Below, piece by piece: positions 44,602 through 55,664 of a stretch of 64,000 nt of DNA (the stretch's first letter is position 1; the number at the start of each line of letters is the position of its first letter). Source of the DNA: Falciphora oryzae (Eukaryota > Ascomycota > Sordariomycetes > Magnaporthales > Magnaporthaceae); contig JNVV01000015.1 in assembly GCA_000733355.1 (NCBI GenBank), positions 664,663 to 728,662 of the forward strand, in the 5' to 3' direction. The position numbers and the translations under genes are program-made. The notes under the pieces were generated by a model, which ran no database searches, had not been told where the DNA came from, and saw only the letters and a program-made list of their open reading frames with translations.

Positions 44602-47409
44602 TCAGCCCAAGAACTCCTTCAACTCCTCAGATTCCTCTATTATCTGAGCAAAGGAGAAGGGCGTAAACGGCCAACCGGCGAACTCGGCGAACTTGGAGAA
44701 CGACTCGACCCAGGCCAGACGAAGAGCTAGAGATGGGGGTTGGTTGGTCAGCCAGACAGCTCAGGTAGGAAGCGAAGAGAGATAATGGCAAAAACTCACA
44801 GTGAAGCATGGCAGACACGCCCTCCATGATAATCAGAATAATGACGCTGAGGCAGAAGAACATGGCAAACGAGACAAAGATGGCAATGGAGCCCATCAGG
44901 CCAGTCATATGGAGCGTCTGGGCCAGCGTCATGGACCAGAGCACGGAGCTGAGCTGCTGGTGGGCCAGCGACAGCGCCCAGAGACGCAGGTACGAGGCCG
45001 TGTGCGACACGCAGTTGAGGCAGAACTCGATCGTGTGGATGACCTGGTGGATCATGACCTCGCCAAACTCAAACTCCTCGTGCTCGCCGTCGCCGTGCAG
45101 GTCCTGCGTGATCATGGCCACGCCGGCGTCGCTGTCGAGGCTGTGCCGCGTGTTGCCGTTGCCGGGCCGTCCGGCCTCGTCCTCGTCGTCCCCGTCGAGA
45201 GCGCTGACGTGCGAGTGCTCGCCGATGCCACGGTAGCCCTTGGCCCGCGCCTGGTTGTGCTCCCACCGCAGGTAGAAGGGCTTGAGGAACAGCAGGATGG
45301 GCACCTGCACGAACGCAAACAGCAGCAGGAAAACCTGCACGCCTGACTGGCCCGGATACAGCTCCATTCCCTCCTCGATCTTGCCCGGCTGCAGGAACAT
45401 GTAGATGAGCATGTTGAGCAGGCCAGGCGGGTTGCGCCCGGACCCGGCCCAGTCGACGGTCCACTTGTAGATGATGCAGAGGACCAGGTAGCCAAAGATG
45501 GCCTGGAAGAAGATCATGCCCGGGATGAAGTTACCCCAGATGTCAATGGGCTTCTTGAAGTGGCGTGCGTTGATGTACGCGAAGCAGAGCGAGTACGTCA
45601 TGTGAGCCCAGCCCATGATGATGCTCATCTTCATCTTGTAGCTGTTGGTGAAGAGCAGGTCGTTCTCGGTGCCGTGCCACATGGGGTCGAGGCCGAACGG
45701 GTAGCGGTAGGAGCCCTTGAGCGAGGCCGTCAGGGCCTGGCCCTGCTTCCAGCCCTCGGGGACGTCCCACTTCCAGGCGCTGTCCCAGAGCGTCATCGAC
45801 TTGGAGAATATGTCGTTGTACACGAGGCCGGTAAAGACGGAGAAGACGGCCATGACGAGCGCGATGTAGCGGCCGTAGTAGACCATGGCGAACAGCTCAA
45901 ACGTCACCTTCTTGAGCGGCTTCTCCCAGTAGATCATGGCAACGGCAGCGCAAAGCATGATGATGGCGTGGCCCAGGTCACCAAACATGACGGCGAAAAG
46001 GAAGGGGAAGGTGACGATGACGGGCAGGGCCGGGTTGACCTCCTGGTACGTAGCAGTGCCGTAGGCGTTGACGATTGTCTGGAAGGCCTCGGTAAACTTG
46101 TTGGTCTTGAGGTACGTCGGCGGCGTCTTGTTGGTCTTGATCTCGTTGATGATGGACGGGACCGACAGGCCGGCGCGGCTGGTGACGTCCTGCAACGTCG
46201 TGCGGATCAGGGGCAGGTCGTTGCGGGGGCACCAGCCCTCGGCGATGAGGGTGCGGCGGGCGCGGTCGTACGAGAAGAGGTTGAGCGTGTTGTAGACGGC
46301 CTTCTCCTTGCCGATGAGCACCATCCAGGCGGCCAGCGACTGCGAGATCTGGGTGAGCTCGGCGTCGAGCGTCTGCTGCGTGTTGCGCAACACGTTCTGC
46401 ACGTCGTTGAGACGCGCGTTGACCTCGAAGACCTGGTCGCGGCGCAGGTCGCTGTTCTCGTCGACGCTGTAGACCTCGGCACCCATCGACTCGGAGATCT
46501 TGCGCACCTTGGCCAGGATCTCCTTGCCGTGGGCGAAGATGACAAAGACGTTCTTCTGCACGGGCTCGTTGTTGCTGGGGTCGACGAGCGGCTCGGGGAT
46601 CTCGGACTGGTTCATGTACAGGTTGCCGCGCAGCGTGCGCCACAGGATGCGCTCGAAGGCGGCCACGCGCTCGCGGGCGATGACGCCGGCCACGAAGCCG
46701 ATGTTCATGCCCGAGAAGGACCGCTCGACCTCGCCGGCCTGGTGGTGCTGCTCGATGTCCTGCAGCAGCGGCGCGTCGTCGTCCTCGGTCGAGGCCCGGA
46801 TCTCCTCGACGTTGCCGTGCGCGCGGTCGAAGAAGCCGCCGGCCTCGCGCAGCACCCAGCGCCACTCGGTCAGCTCGACCTCGCGCTTCTTGAGCGTCTC
46901 GTAGCTGTCGTTGAGCTGCGAGATGCGCGCCTCGAGGCCCTGGCTGCGGTCGGCCAGCTCGTCGATCTCGGCCGTGCTCGGGGGCGCGAGCGACTCGACA
47001 TCGAGGTCCAGCTTCCGCAGCGGGATGCCGGCCTTCTCCATCTGCGCGTGGAAGTAGCCTGCATGCACGTCCGAGTCAGTCTATCTATAGTAGCAACCGA
47101 TGCGCGTGTGCCCGGCAACAGGAGGTCGGGTTTCTTACGGAGCTGGCGTTCGACATTGTCCAGTCGTCGGATTTCTTGGGTAAAGGCCCTTTGGAAGGCA
47201 CTGAGATCCTCGTTGAGCTTCACTGAGGGTTAGCGGCCTGGCAGAAGGTAGGAGGCAGGGGGCTGCAGACGCGGACGTACATCGCGGAATTGAACCAGGC
47301 CGACCTCGCCGAGCGCGTTGACGACTTCTCTGCCGATTTCGTTGGAGATGTACAGCTGGACCATGCTCATTTCCGCCGAGCGGAACGGAGTATCGCCTGC
47401 CGAAGCCAT
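44602..47409 (-). CDS. VPH1: V-type ATPase subunit a (Vph1-like)
   Basis: Four exons: 47281-47409, 47139-47217, 44800-47058 and 44602-44726; introns of 63, 80 and 73 nt; about 863 aa. The N-terminal cytosolic half starts [20 protein letters not shown], with [17 protein letters not shown] spanning intron 1, and contains coiled coils. The C-terminal half has about eight membrane helices with [20 protein letters not shown], and [17 protein letters not shown] carrying the essential proton-path Arg. The last exon restores the conserved end [18 protein letters not shown]. Subunit a forms the proton half-channels of the V-ATPase in vacuole/Golgi membranes. Without exons 1, 2 and 4 the gene would look truncated. 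Length is normal. Confidence 0.96.
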
Positions 47410-48585
47410 CTTGATGGTTGATGCAGCGCGGCTGCGATGTTGGGATAGTTGGTCAATTGAAGTTGGCTCTGAAGCTCAACCTCGGAGTTGTCCTTGCCTT
47501 GGACAGCCGGCGGGTCGTGGCTCAGTGCTGTTCATTGGTGCCTGAGGCAAGGAGTGGAGCAGGTGGCTGAGCAGACGCTGCTCACCAACGTCACTCACCT
47601 ACAGTCGCGATAACGCTGCTTGGAACCCCCAGTACCCGAACCTAGGTATGCTGTAGGCTTCCTTTCCTGTTCCCTATATCCTTTCCTGCTCCCGCATCCT
47701 TTCCTATTTCCTGTATGCTCAAGAACCCAAAGTTTTTAGGTGTTCCAAGGTTGTGCAGTTTATACGGACTGCGGATTTTTAGTGGGAACCCGCCATTCTG
47801 TCGGCTTTCGGCGGCCATTCGGCGTCCCAAAAATAAACCAGGTCCGAAGCTGTTGCACCACGACGTTGTCTTTACTCAGACCTCAACGTCGTGATGCCTT
47901 GCATGTCTAAACCTGACGATATGCCGTACCTTCCCTTTGAGATTTCGATTCGGTCTACAATCACTAAGGCCTTGCTCGCTACTCCAATTCAGATAATATT
48001 CAACTACATCATGCTAATACTTTCCTGTAGAGAACTCCTGAAAAAAGACACTACCAAAGACCTACGAGAAAGTTATTGCTGCGCCCGAGAAAGGATGATG
48101 GTAGAAAATAAAGCTTGGAAAGGGTATACGCTTATTCTGGTCTTTCAAAGCCGATTGATCCCCTTTCTCCCATTGACAAATGCTCGTGACAATGTTTTGA
48201 CGCTCAACAAATCCAACATGATTTCCCTGAATCCTCCCAAGCAGCCGCCCTTCTGGCGAAACTTTTGGAATCATTTCTGACGCTCCCCAAGAAAACAATG
48301 GCGAAGAGAGCAAAACTCCATGCAAATGCGAGGTGGATAACAAAATATGAAGCGCGAAAGCAGGACGAAAAAAAAAAAAAAAAGCAGCATTTTCTGTCTG
48401 TCCCCCATAACGCCAAACCTGAAAGCAACTCCAGAGATGAGACTTTTTCCAACACGCATTAAAAGAGTTTGAAAGAACAAGAGGAAGAAACCAAAGGGTG
48501 AACAAGAAGCGAAGTATGTGAACAGAATGCGAGTAGAAGGGAAGCAGGGAACAGGGCCCGCCCCAAGGCACCCACCCAGTCAGGC
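47410..48585. other. Intergenic: V-ATPase promoter and F-box gene 3' side
   Basis: A/T-richer than its surroundings. It holds imperfect ATCCTTTCCT-containing direct repeats (about 47654-47716) and a 10-bp inverted repeat (47859-47893). A 129-codon frame at 47891-48280 has no motifs or codon bias and is not called. Confidence 0.5.
47859..47893. repeat. 10-bp perfect inverted repeat
   Basis: CACGACGTTG at 47859-47868 is mirrored by CAACGTCGTG at 47884-47893 with a 15-nt spacer. It could be a dimer-binding site or a small hairpin; its role is unknown. Confidence 0.7.
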
Positions 48586-50809
48586 TCAGATGGTCCGGCC
48601 GAACATATACGACCCGTACATGCCCCCGACCTCGGCCTTGGCGACGGGCACCTTGCGCATGCCCCAGTAGCGTGCGCCCATCTTCCAGTGGCGCACGCCG
48701 TTGTCGTCCTCGTTGTCGCCGCCCTCGCGCACAAGCCACGACCGGACGTGAATCTCGGACACGCGCCAGCGGTACCGCGCCAGGGCACCCGTCGACTTGC
48801 GCACCTTCTTGAACACGTCGGCCGAGAACTCGACCACGCCCAGCGGCTCCGTCACCGACTGCAGCAGCACCGAGTCGTTGAAGAGCGTCGACGCGTCCAG
48901 CTCGCCGCCCCACATATCCGACAGGTCCAGGTACCGCACCGTGTGCGGCACCCACGCCAGCTGAGCCGCGATCTCGGCGTCGTCGTCCGTCATGCCCACG
49001 TCCCCGTCCGAGCCCGACACCGGAGTTCCCTGCCGCGCCTGGGGGACGAACAGCCGCTGCACGTCGCGCAGCTTGAGTGACCGGCCCAGCGCCAGCTCCT
49101 CGAGGTGCTTGGTCAGCGGCAGGAGCAGGTCGATATGCGACGGGTTCATCTTGCTGCCCTTGAGGCTCAGCGACTTGAGCGTCTTGGGCAGGATCGGGAT
49201 CAGCTCGTTGAGATGCTGCTCGTCGAAGAGCTCGTGGCTCCGTGCGTCCGTCGCCAGGCTCAAGAACTCGAGGCTGTCGGCGACCGCCGGGTGCGTGCGG
49301 ATGAACTCAATCACCCTCGGGGCCGATAGGAGCTTGCACTTGGCAAGGTTGAGGTGCGTGATCCTCGCCGTGGCGGGGATGCTCCAGAGGGCGTCGTCCG
49401 TGATGCGAGTGCCCGCGACGTCCAGGTGCGTCAGCCGCGTGAGCCGAGGCATCAGCGTGTCCAGGACCATTGCCGGCAGCGTCATGCACTTGTGCAGGGA
49501 CAGGCGCTTGATGGTCAACTCAACCGGCCAGTCGTCCTTGTTGGAGACCACCTCAGCGAACGAGTTCTTGAAAATGGCCGACGAGCAGCCGCAAAAGTCG
49601 AGGGCCTGCAGCCTATCGAGCCCGAACAGGAGCTTGCGGAGCACGGTCGCGTCGAGGTCATCGTCGATATACTCCTGCGCCAGGAACTCCTGCAGGAGTG
49701 GGGTGAGCTCGAGGCACTGTCGCAGCGTCTCGGACGTGAGGTTTTTCGCCTGGGATCGCTCAGAAGCCGTCGAGAAGAGGGTGGAGGGGTTGAAGTGTGA
49801 GAAGTCAATGCGGCGCACGATGGTTCCCAGCGAGGGGTGCGAGTTCACGTGAGAGAGGAACTTCTGGAAGATCCTCGAGTGGGGGATGGTGATTCTGTTG
49901 TAGAGGGAGCTCAGTGTCGCGGTGTGGAGTGTCTTGGACGTGAGGAGCAGTGACATCAGGTCGACATTGCGCCTCTCCAGCCCGTTGGGCGGGATATCCA
50001 GCACGAGCAGGTTGATAATGGCGGCTGCCACGCGTGTTTCTGGTTAGTCATGATGTTTCCTCGCCCTGCCCAAACGTAATATGCACCGCGGTCTGATCGC
50101 GCGCCCCCGCAGGCTCACGCCCCACGCTTGAGCGATCCCCGGATCCGAGAGTCCTTCTTCATGGTCCAAGCAGCTGGGGGAGGCTCTGGCGCGGGGCTCA
50201 AGCGGAGCCTACTGCGGCGCCGGCTTACCGGGTCAAGGCGTAAATGGGAGAGGGGTGAAACATACTGAGCAGCTCGACGGGGAGCCTCTCTATGGGAGCG
50301 TCTCCGGGGCTCCTGGCGCCATTCCGTCGCTTGGGGGTGGGCTGTGGCGTAGGTGTGGTGTGCCAAGCAACGTTGAGCACCTGCAGATCCCCGAAGCTCT
50401 TGCTGGCGAGCTTTCCCTTAACGTTGATCTGCTTCCATCCCTTGAAGCTGTTGGCGGGGAACCAGTTTCCATGAAGCTTGCTTCCGGGCTGGGTGACGGG
50501 GGGAAAGTACTGGGCCTCGATCATGTTGCCACGGGCGGCAGAGGATGAGGCACTGGGTGGTGACTCGTCGTCGACAACGGCAAGCTCGTCGTTAAGTGCG
50601 GTGTAGGATGATATCTTGGAGGCAGTAAAGGTCTGTGCCAGGTCTGCGTCGTTCTCTCTGATGGAGGAGAAGGAGGTGCGGCCAGCCCTCTCGGGGCTGG
50701 TGTGCCTGGAGGAGTCGGTGGCCATGGTTTTGTAGTTGGACGAGGGCGTGGCCTTCAGACTGCTGGAGCTGGAGACTCCCGCTCTCTGCGGGGCTGGGGG
50801 TGCTTCCAT
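48586..50809 (-). CDS. F-box / leucine-rich-repeat protein
   Basis: Two exons, 50266-50809 and 48586-50024, joined by a 241-nt intron with an ACTAAC branch-site-like motif near its 3' end; about 660 aa. The junction completes an F-box-like helix, IERLPVELL-TAIINLLVLD (about residues 172-192). The N-terminal ~170 residues are Ser/Pro-rich and disordered. Residues ~250-520 contain LRR-type strands such as LTHLDVAGTRITDDAL, ITHLNLAKCKLL, LKSLSLKGSKM and VRYLDLSDMW. F-box/LRR proteins are substrate receptors of SCF ubiquitin ligases; the substrate is not predictable. The start at 50809 (MEAPPAPQ) is the first in-frame ATG, since the longer frame begins with GTG. An upstream exon is possible. Confidence 0.82.
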
Positions 50810-53088
50810 TGGGCGCAAACACACGGTAGAGCGTTTTTGTTTTCGGTTTGGTAATAATTCCCAGGCTGGTTGTGGAATGGGACAATCCCAAGTCGTGGTG
50901 CTCCGCAGGCTGGTGGCAGGGGCCCTGGCCTCGGTTCCGGAGCAGGGTACCTGGACAGTGGCACGCACAGATGGCCGGGACGGTGGACGAGGACGGAGCT
51001 TTGACGTGACAGTTGGCGTGACGGATGGTTGGCGCTGTTGCAAGCGGGCGCCAGGTGCCCTCGTTTCTCGTTCGATGTGCGAGGCGGCCAAGGGGGTGGA
51101 AAGGCACACTTTCTATTAAGTAAAATGTTTGCGTTTTTAGGTAATCGTTATGGCTGGGTCATGCGGGGAAGTGGTGAGGTGATGGAGTCGCGAAGGTGAA
51201 CCTGTGACACGGGAATCTGGCGTGCTGGCTCTTTGTGTGGTGTCTGGTCCAAGCGAGCGGCGGATGCCAGCAGCAGACGCAATGCAGAGCAGAGGAGTGC
51301 AATATTTGCCAGAGGGGGGTGTGGTGGTGGTCAAAGGAAGGCCCCGGTGCTAAAGGAGTCTAATAAAAATAAACGAGGCACCGTGCAAGAGTTGACGACG
51401 CCCAGCGAGTGACGAGGGCCCGGGGAGTCGGGTTTGGCCAAGTTTTTGGCGGCGCGCACAATAGCAAAAACAGAAAAAGATGAGTCTGTCTGTCCGCTGG
51501 CAGGGACTTGGAATGGGGCACTTGGCTCCGGCAGGTATGAGGGGCGTGTGTGTGCAGTCTGGTTTGGGTATGTGACAATGAAGGTATTGAGTATTGAGGT
51601 GTGCGCACAAGGTGGTATGAGTATGCGTGTTTGGCCTTGGCCGCGGGAGCTTGACGTGGACAGGGCTCGGTAGCCAATCTGGGTGTGCTCCTCTGGGGCG
51701 TGTTGGTCTCGGATAGGCAGGCTGGGCCCAGATGCAAACGGCAACGACACGAACGAACGGAAACTGATGGACGACAACGGACGCAGCTCGCTCGCAGCAG
51801 CAGCAGCAGCAAGCATGGCGCGCCAGCAGCGGCGGCCTGGCACGCACCTTTCCGGGCGGGGCGAGGAGCTTCGAAGAAAAAAAAAATTGAGACAGCCCCT
51901 TGGGCGAATCCTTCTTTTGGCGATTGAGTAATAGAAACAAAGAGATGGAGCCGCCTCTCCCATTCTTTCAGGTCAGCTGAGCACCTTCCCGCCCGCCAAA
52001 ACCTTCTTGGTGCTGCAGCGCCCGCACCCGCTTCGCCCCAGCCAGGAGGACCAGGCAGGCCCAGGGGTAATACAGTCTGGTCAGTGTCCGGTCAGGTCAG
52101 AAGAGCACAGCCCTTCTTCAATGATCATATGGGCCCACGGGGCTGTGACTGGAATGAAGAGCATCGGCCATTGGAAGCCCGGCCGGCGCGCGATTGGCTG
52201 GCTTGGCGGTGGAATTTGGTAATGGAAAACCAGTCTGGCGGCCCACTGGAGCGGCCAGCGCTGGTGCGGTGCAGTCACTACTGCGTAAAAAGTCCAGGGA
52301 TGGGCTGGCTTCAACTTCGCCCCAAGGAGGAGGCGAGGCCAAGCACCGGTTCGCGGAGAGAGGCTGCAGAACAGGATGGAAGAAAAAAAAAAAATCATCT
52401 TTCTTCTCATTCGGCTCCGCACACTGGATGGCACATCCCAGCTTCGACGATCCGTCTCAATTCCCACGTCTTAAAACCAATATCTGGGTCTTTCCGACAG
52501 AGGATAGGCGAGGACTTTTGTCGGGAAGCAGCAGCCAGGCAGGCAGGTCGTGTGTGCTGCTTCATTTGTGTCGGCCAAATTGCCACCGATCGTAAAAACG
52601 CAACCCGGCATCGCCTCACTGTCGGGTTCCATGACCGTCGGAAGCGGAGACGAGGTGGTGAGACGTTGGCAACGTAATAAAAACAGGGGCACGACCAACG
52701 ACTGGTCAGCAAGGCACAACAGTAACGACGTCCGCGCCTGGCTGCTGGCCGTCGATCAGATCGGGTTGAGGTACAGGCGGCGAAAATGGAAAGAAAAAAA
52801 AACACGAATGAATGCAACCGCTCTGCACGCAGCAGCAGCCAGCATCTGCACAGCAAAGCACCCTTTAGCTGCAGCCAAGGTTGCTGCAACCACACGGGCA
52901 GCCCCCCTCCTGCGTAACCACACCAAAATCAACGGGTTTACGTAGTCGCTTGCCATTATGGCGACATTATTTCCGTTGGACACCGGCATCGGTAGACGAT
53001 AATACAACACAGCCTCGGGATCATCTACCTGATGTACTATGCCAAGCGGGCAAGAAGTGCCGAGCTCTGTTCAAGCTTTTTGATCATC

Positions 53089-53110
53089 TTTTTTTTTTTT
53101 TTTTTTTTTT
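53089..53110. repeat. Poly(T) run
   Basis: About 22 consecutive T in intergenic sequence. Confidence 0.8.
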
Positions 53111-54809
53111 CCCTCTCCTTTCTCGTCGTCCGGTTGTTGGTCCGTCCTGTTGTGAGCTCCTCACCTTCAGGGTTGTCTCTTTCCTCCTCCGAGACAGCCC
53201 ACTGGTAATATCTGATGACTCGCCACAGCCTCTGCACATACCATGTATGTACTATCAGTCTTGCAGGGCGAGACAGGTTCGAGTGAGGCAGCGGCTAGGC
53301 CGAGAGTCCATGGTTCGCAAGTGGTTCAAAGATGCGGCCCGACGCCGCCCAAACCGGAATTCCCGGGCAAGAAGCGTGTCGTTCTCCCAGTCATCTCGAT
53401 GCCTGACTCATCCAAATCCCGATCTTGCGTTCGTCACTCGTCACGGCTTGTTTTTCTCAACCCCGAGCCCCCGAGAGGCGGACAGCCGCAGCCGCCCCGG
53501 CCTCGATGGCTTGGCCGGCAGACCAATGGGCCGTGGTCGGGTTTGATTGCTCTCCAGAAGAGGACGAGGTCTCGCATAGCTTCACGTGGCCTTGTCACGC
53601 CGTCTCCTCGTTCACAATGCAATGCTGGAAGGCGGGGGAATAAGCCAAGCCGTCCACCCCTTTCTTCCCCTACCCAGTGCACACACCCCCTCCCCTGCTC
53701 CCCTCCCCAACCCCAGATCCAGCCGCAGAAAAAAAAGGCACTAAAAAGGCTCCGCTTCCCCACATTCTGGACTGGACCGCGACGGGCGGAGGCGTCCTGT
53801 TCGGTTCGCCAGGGGGAAGGGAAAGAGAAAACATTCCTTTTGGGTGCCGTGTCCTCACAGTTCAGTTCAAAGCTCCGAGCCAGGGTTGGCCAAGAACAGC
53901 AGGGGGCGTGGCGGGTCGAGGTCCAAGACCTGCGGTGCTTAGCGCCAATTTTGCTACGCCGCACAAACCAGGTCCCGTGATCGATTTTTGTTGTTTCTCC
54001 TTTTTCTTGCCATTTCCCCCAGTTCCCCCATTCCACCACCAAAAGCCCTGTCGGTGTGGAACTCGACCTCACCGGCTCGGGCTTCCGCGTGTCCCCCTCT
54101 TTGTTGAACCCTGTGCCTGTCCATCACAGAACGGGTCTGGATCGATGTGGACTCGGACGAGGCCGCCAATTTCGACGCCTGTCGATCTGGTCTCGCAGAG
54201 AAAAAAAAACGGTGTCAGCCGACCCTTCTCCAGGTGGAAAAGAAAGGGGTTAGAAAATAGCGGTGGCAGTCAGTCATCCAGAGGTTACCGACCGTACCCG
54301 CAAAACCATCGATTTCTCGGATCAGAAATCGCCCAAAAGCAGGGGGTTCCTCTAAACGGGTTGACAAACTCGAGGTAAATGCTTCGTCGTCTGAGGGGTG
54401 ACCTTGTCGCCGTTCCATTTTTGTGCGATAGAAAAATAAGCTTGGCACGTATATCTCAGCAATGTGCATGCCCGTCTCCATGCGTCTCCGTTTCCATGTG
54501 GCACATCCGAATATGGCGCAACGTCTGATCCCATTCGTCGAGACGACGGGGGAGGGGACTTACTCGGAGAGAACGGACGGAAATACGGAGAACACGCAAC
54601 GAACGCGTCGTGGCATCCCAATGCCCTGCGACCACACGTAAGCAAACACCTAGGTACTAATATATCACAGGTTATACGAACTCGGGCGTCGTGTTTCCTG
54701 CCTGCCTTTGCTTCCCACATGTGTTGTGACACCACTCCCGGTTGTTTTTTTAATATGACGAAACCCCGCCGCCCGCTCCGTCCCAATATTCCCCTCCAAA
54801 CACAACCAC

Positions 54810-55081
54810 NNNNNNNNNNNNNNNNNNNNNNNNNNNNNNNNNNNNNNNNNNNNNNNNNNNNNNNNNNNNNNNNNNNNNNNNNNNNNNNNNNNNNNNNNNN
54901 NNNNNNNNNNNNNNNNNNNNNNNNNNNNNNNNNNNNNNNNNNNNNNNNNNNNNNNNNNNNNNNNNNNNNNNNNNNNNNNNNNNNNNNNNNNNNNNNNNNN
55001 NNNNNNNNNNNNNNNNNNNNNNNNNNNNNNNNNNNNNNNNNNNNNNNNNNNNNNNNNNNNNNNNNNNNNNNNNNNNNNNNN
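54810..55081. other. Assembly gap (272 N)
   Basis: Run of N flanked by CA-rich sequence on both sides (CACAACCAC and CGCACACACAC), suggesting an unresolved CA microsatellite. Confidence 0.98.
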
Positions 55082-55664
55082 CGCACACACACGATATCTC
55101 ACCCGGCAATAGAAAACCCTCGATAAATATGCCATCTCTTGGAACGAGACGTCACCGGCTGCGCGCGGCACTTTCTTTGGTTTTGGTTTGTTTCGCACCC
55201 GGATGCGACGAAAATGAAAATAAAGTTGAAATAAAAAGACAACTGGGAAACACCCACGAACGCTCACCCAACCCTGGGGGCCCGCGGGCAGGGATGGTAC
55301 TCACGCCACTGGAGGTCGTGGTGGAAGAGATACTATGGAAGAGAAAGAAGGCAGGACAAAACAAGTAAGAATAGCAAGCCAGAACAATGGATGGAATGGA
55401 TATACAAAAATTAGATTTTAAATCCCAGACGAAAAGAAAATGTCAAGTGGAGAGAATCTCATAAAAACGCCGACCAAACCCGAAGCCCAACCAGCCAGAT
55501 GCTGGGTCTAGCAATAAGTAAAGACCACACATAAACACAACCAGCCCCCAAGAATTATGAAGCTCGTAAACCTAGTGAGACAGAAGATAATGTATGGGGT
55601 CTAGCTCGACGGGGGAGAAATCCTTCAATCAGAAGAATGAGCCACTCCAGCGTTTGAGGGTTTC

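Larger units (their letters stand above)
50810..55664. other. Intergenic, 4.9 kb, with assembly gap
   Basis: Holds the promoter and leader of the F-box gene at the left and the 3' side of the ING gene at the right. Frames such as 53243-53980 are open but compositionally biased, with no motifs. Homopolymers include A9-A12 runs and a long T run near 53089-53110. 272 N bases interrupt at 54810-55081. No gene recognised. Confidence 0.5.

Noticed and set aside
45560..47233. 557-codon open frame on the + strand
   Set aside because: It is the antisense shadow of the V-ATPase subunit a gene, whose protein is unmistakable; the antisense frame has no motifs.
47891..48280. 129-codon frame near VPH1
   Set aside because: A/T-rich, no motif and no credible leader; possible but unsupported.
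53243..53980. 245-codon frame on the + strand
   Set aside because: Low-complexity Pro/Arg/Ser composition, no motif, no splice context and no codon bias.
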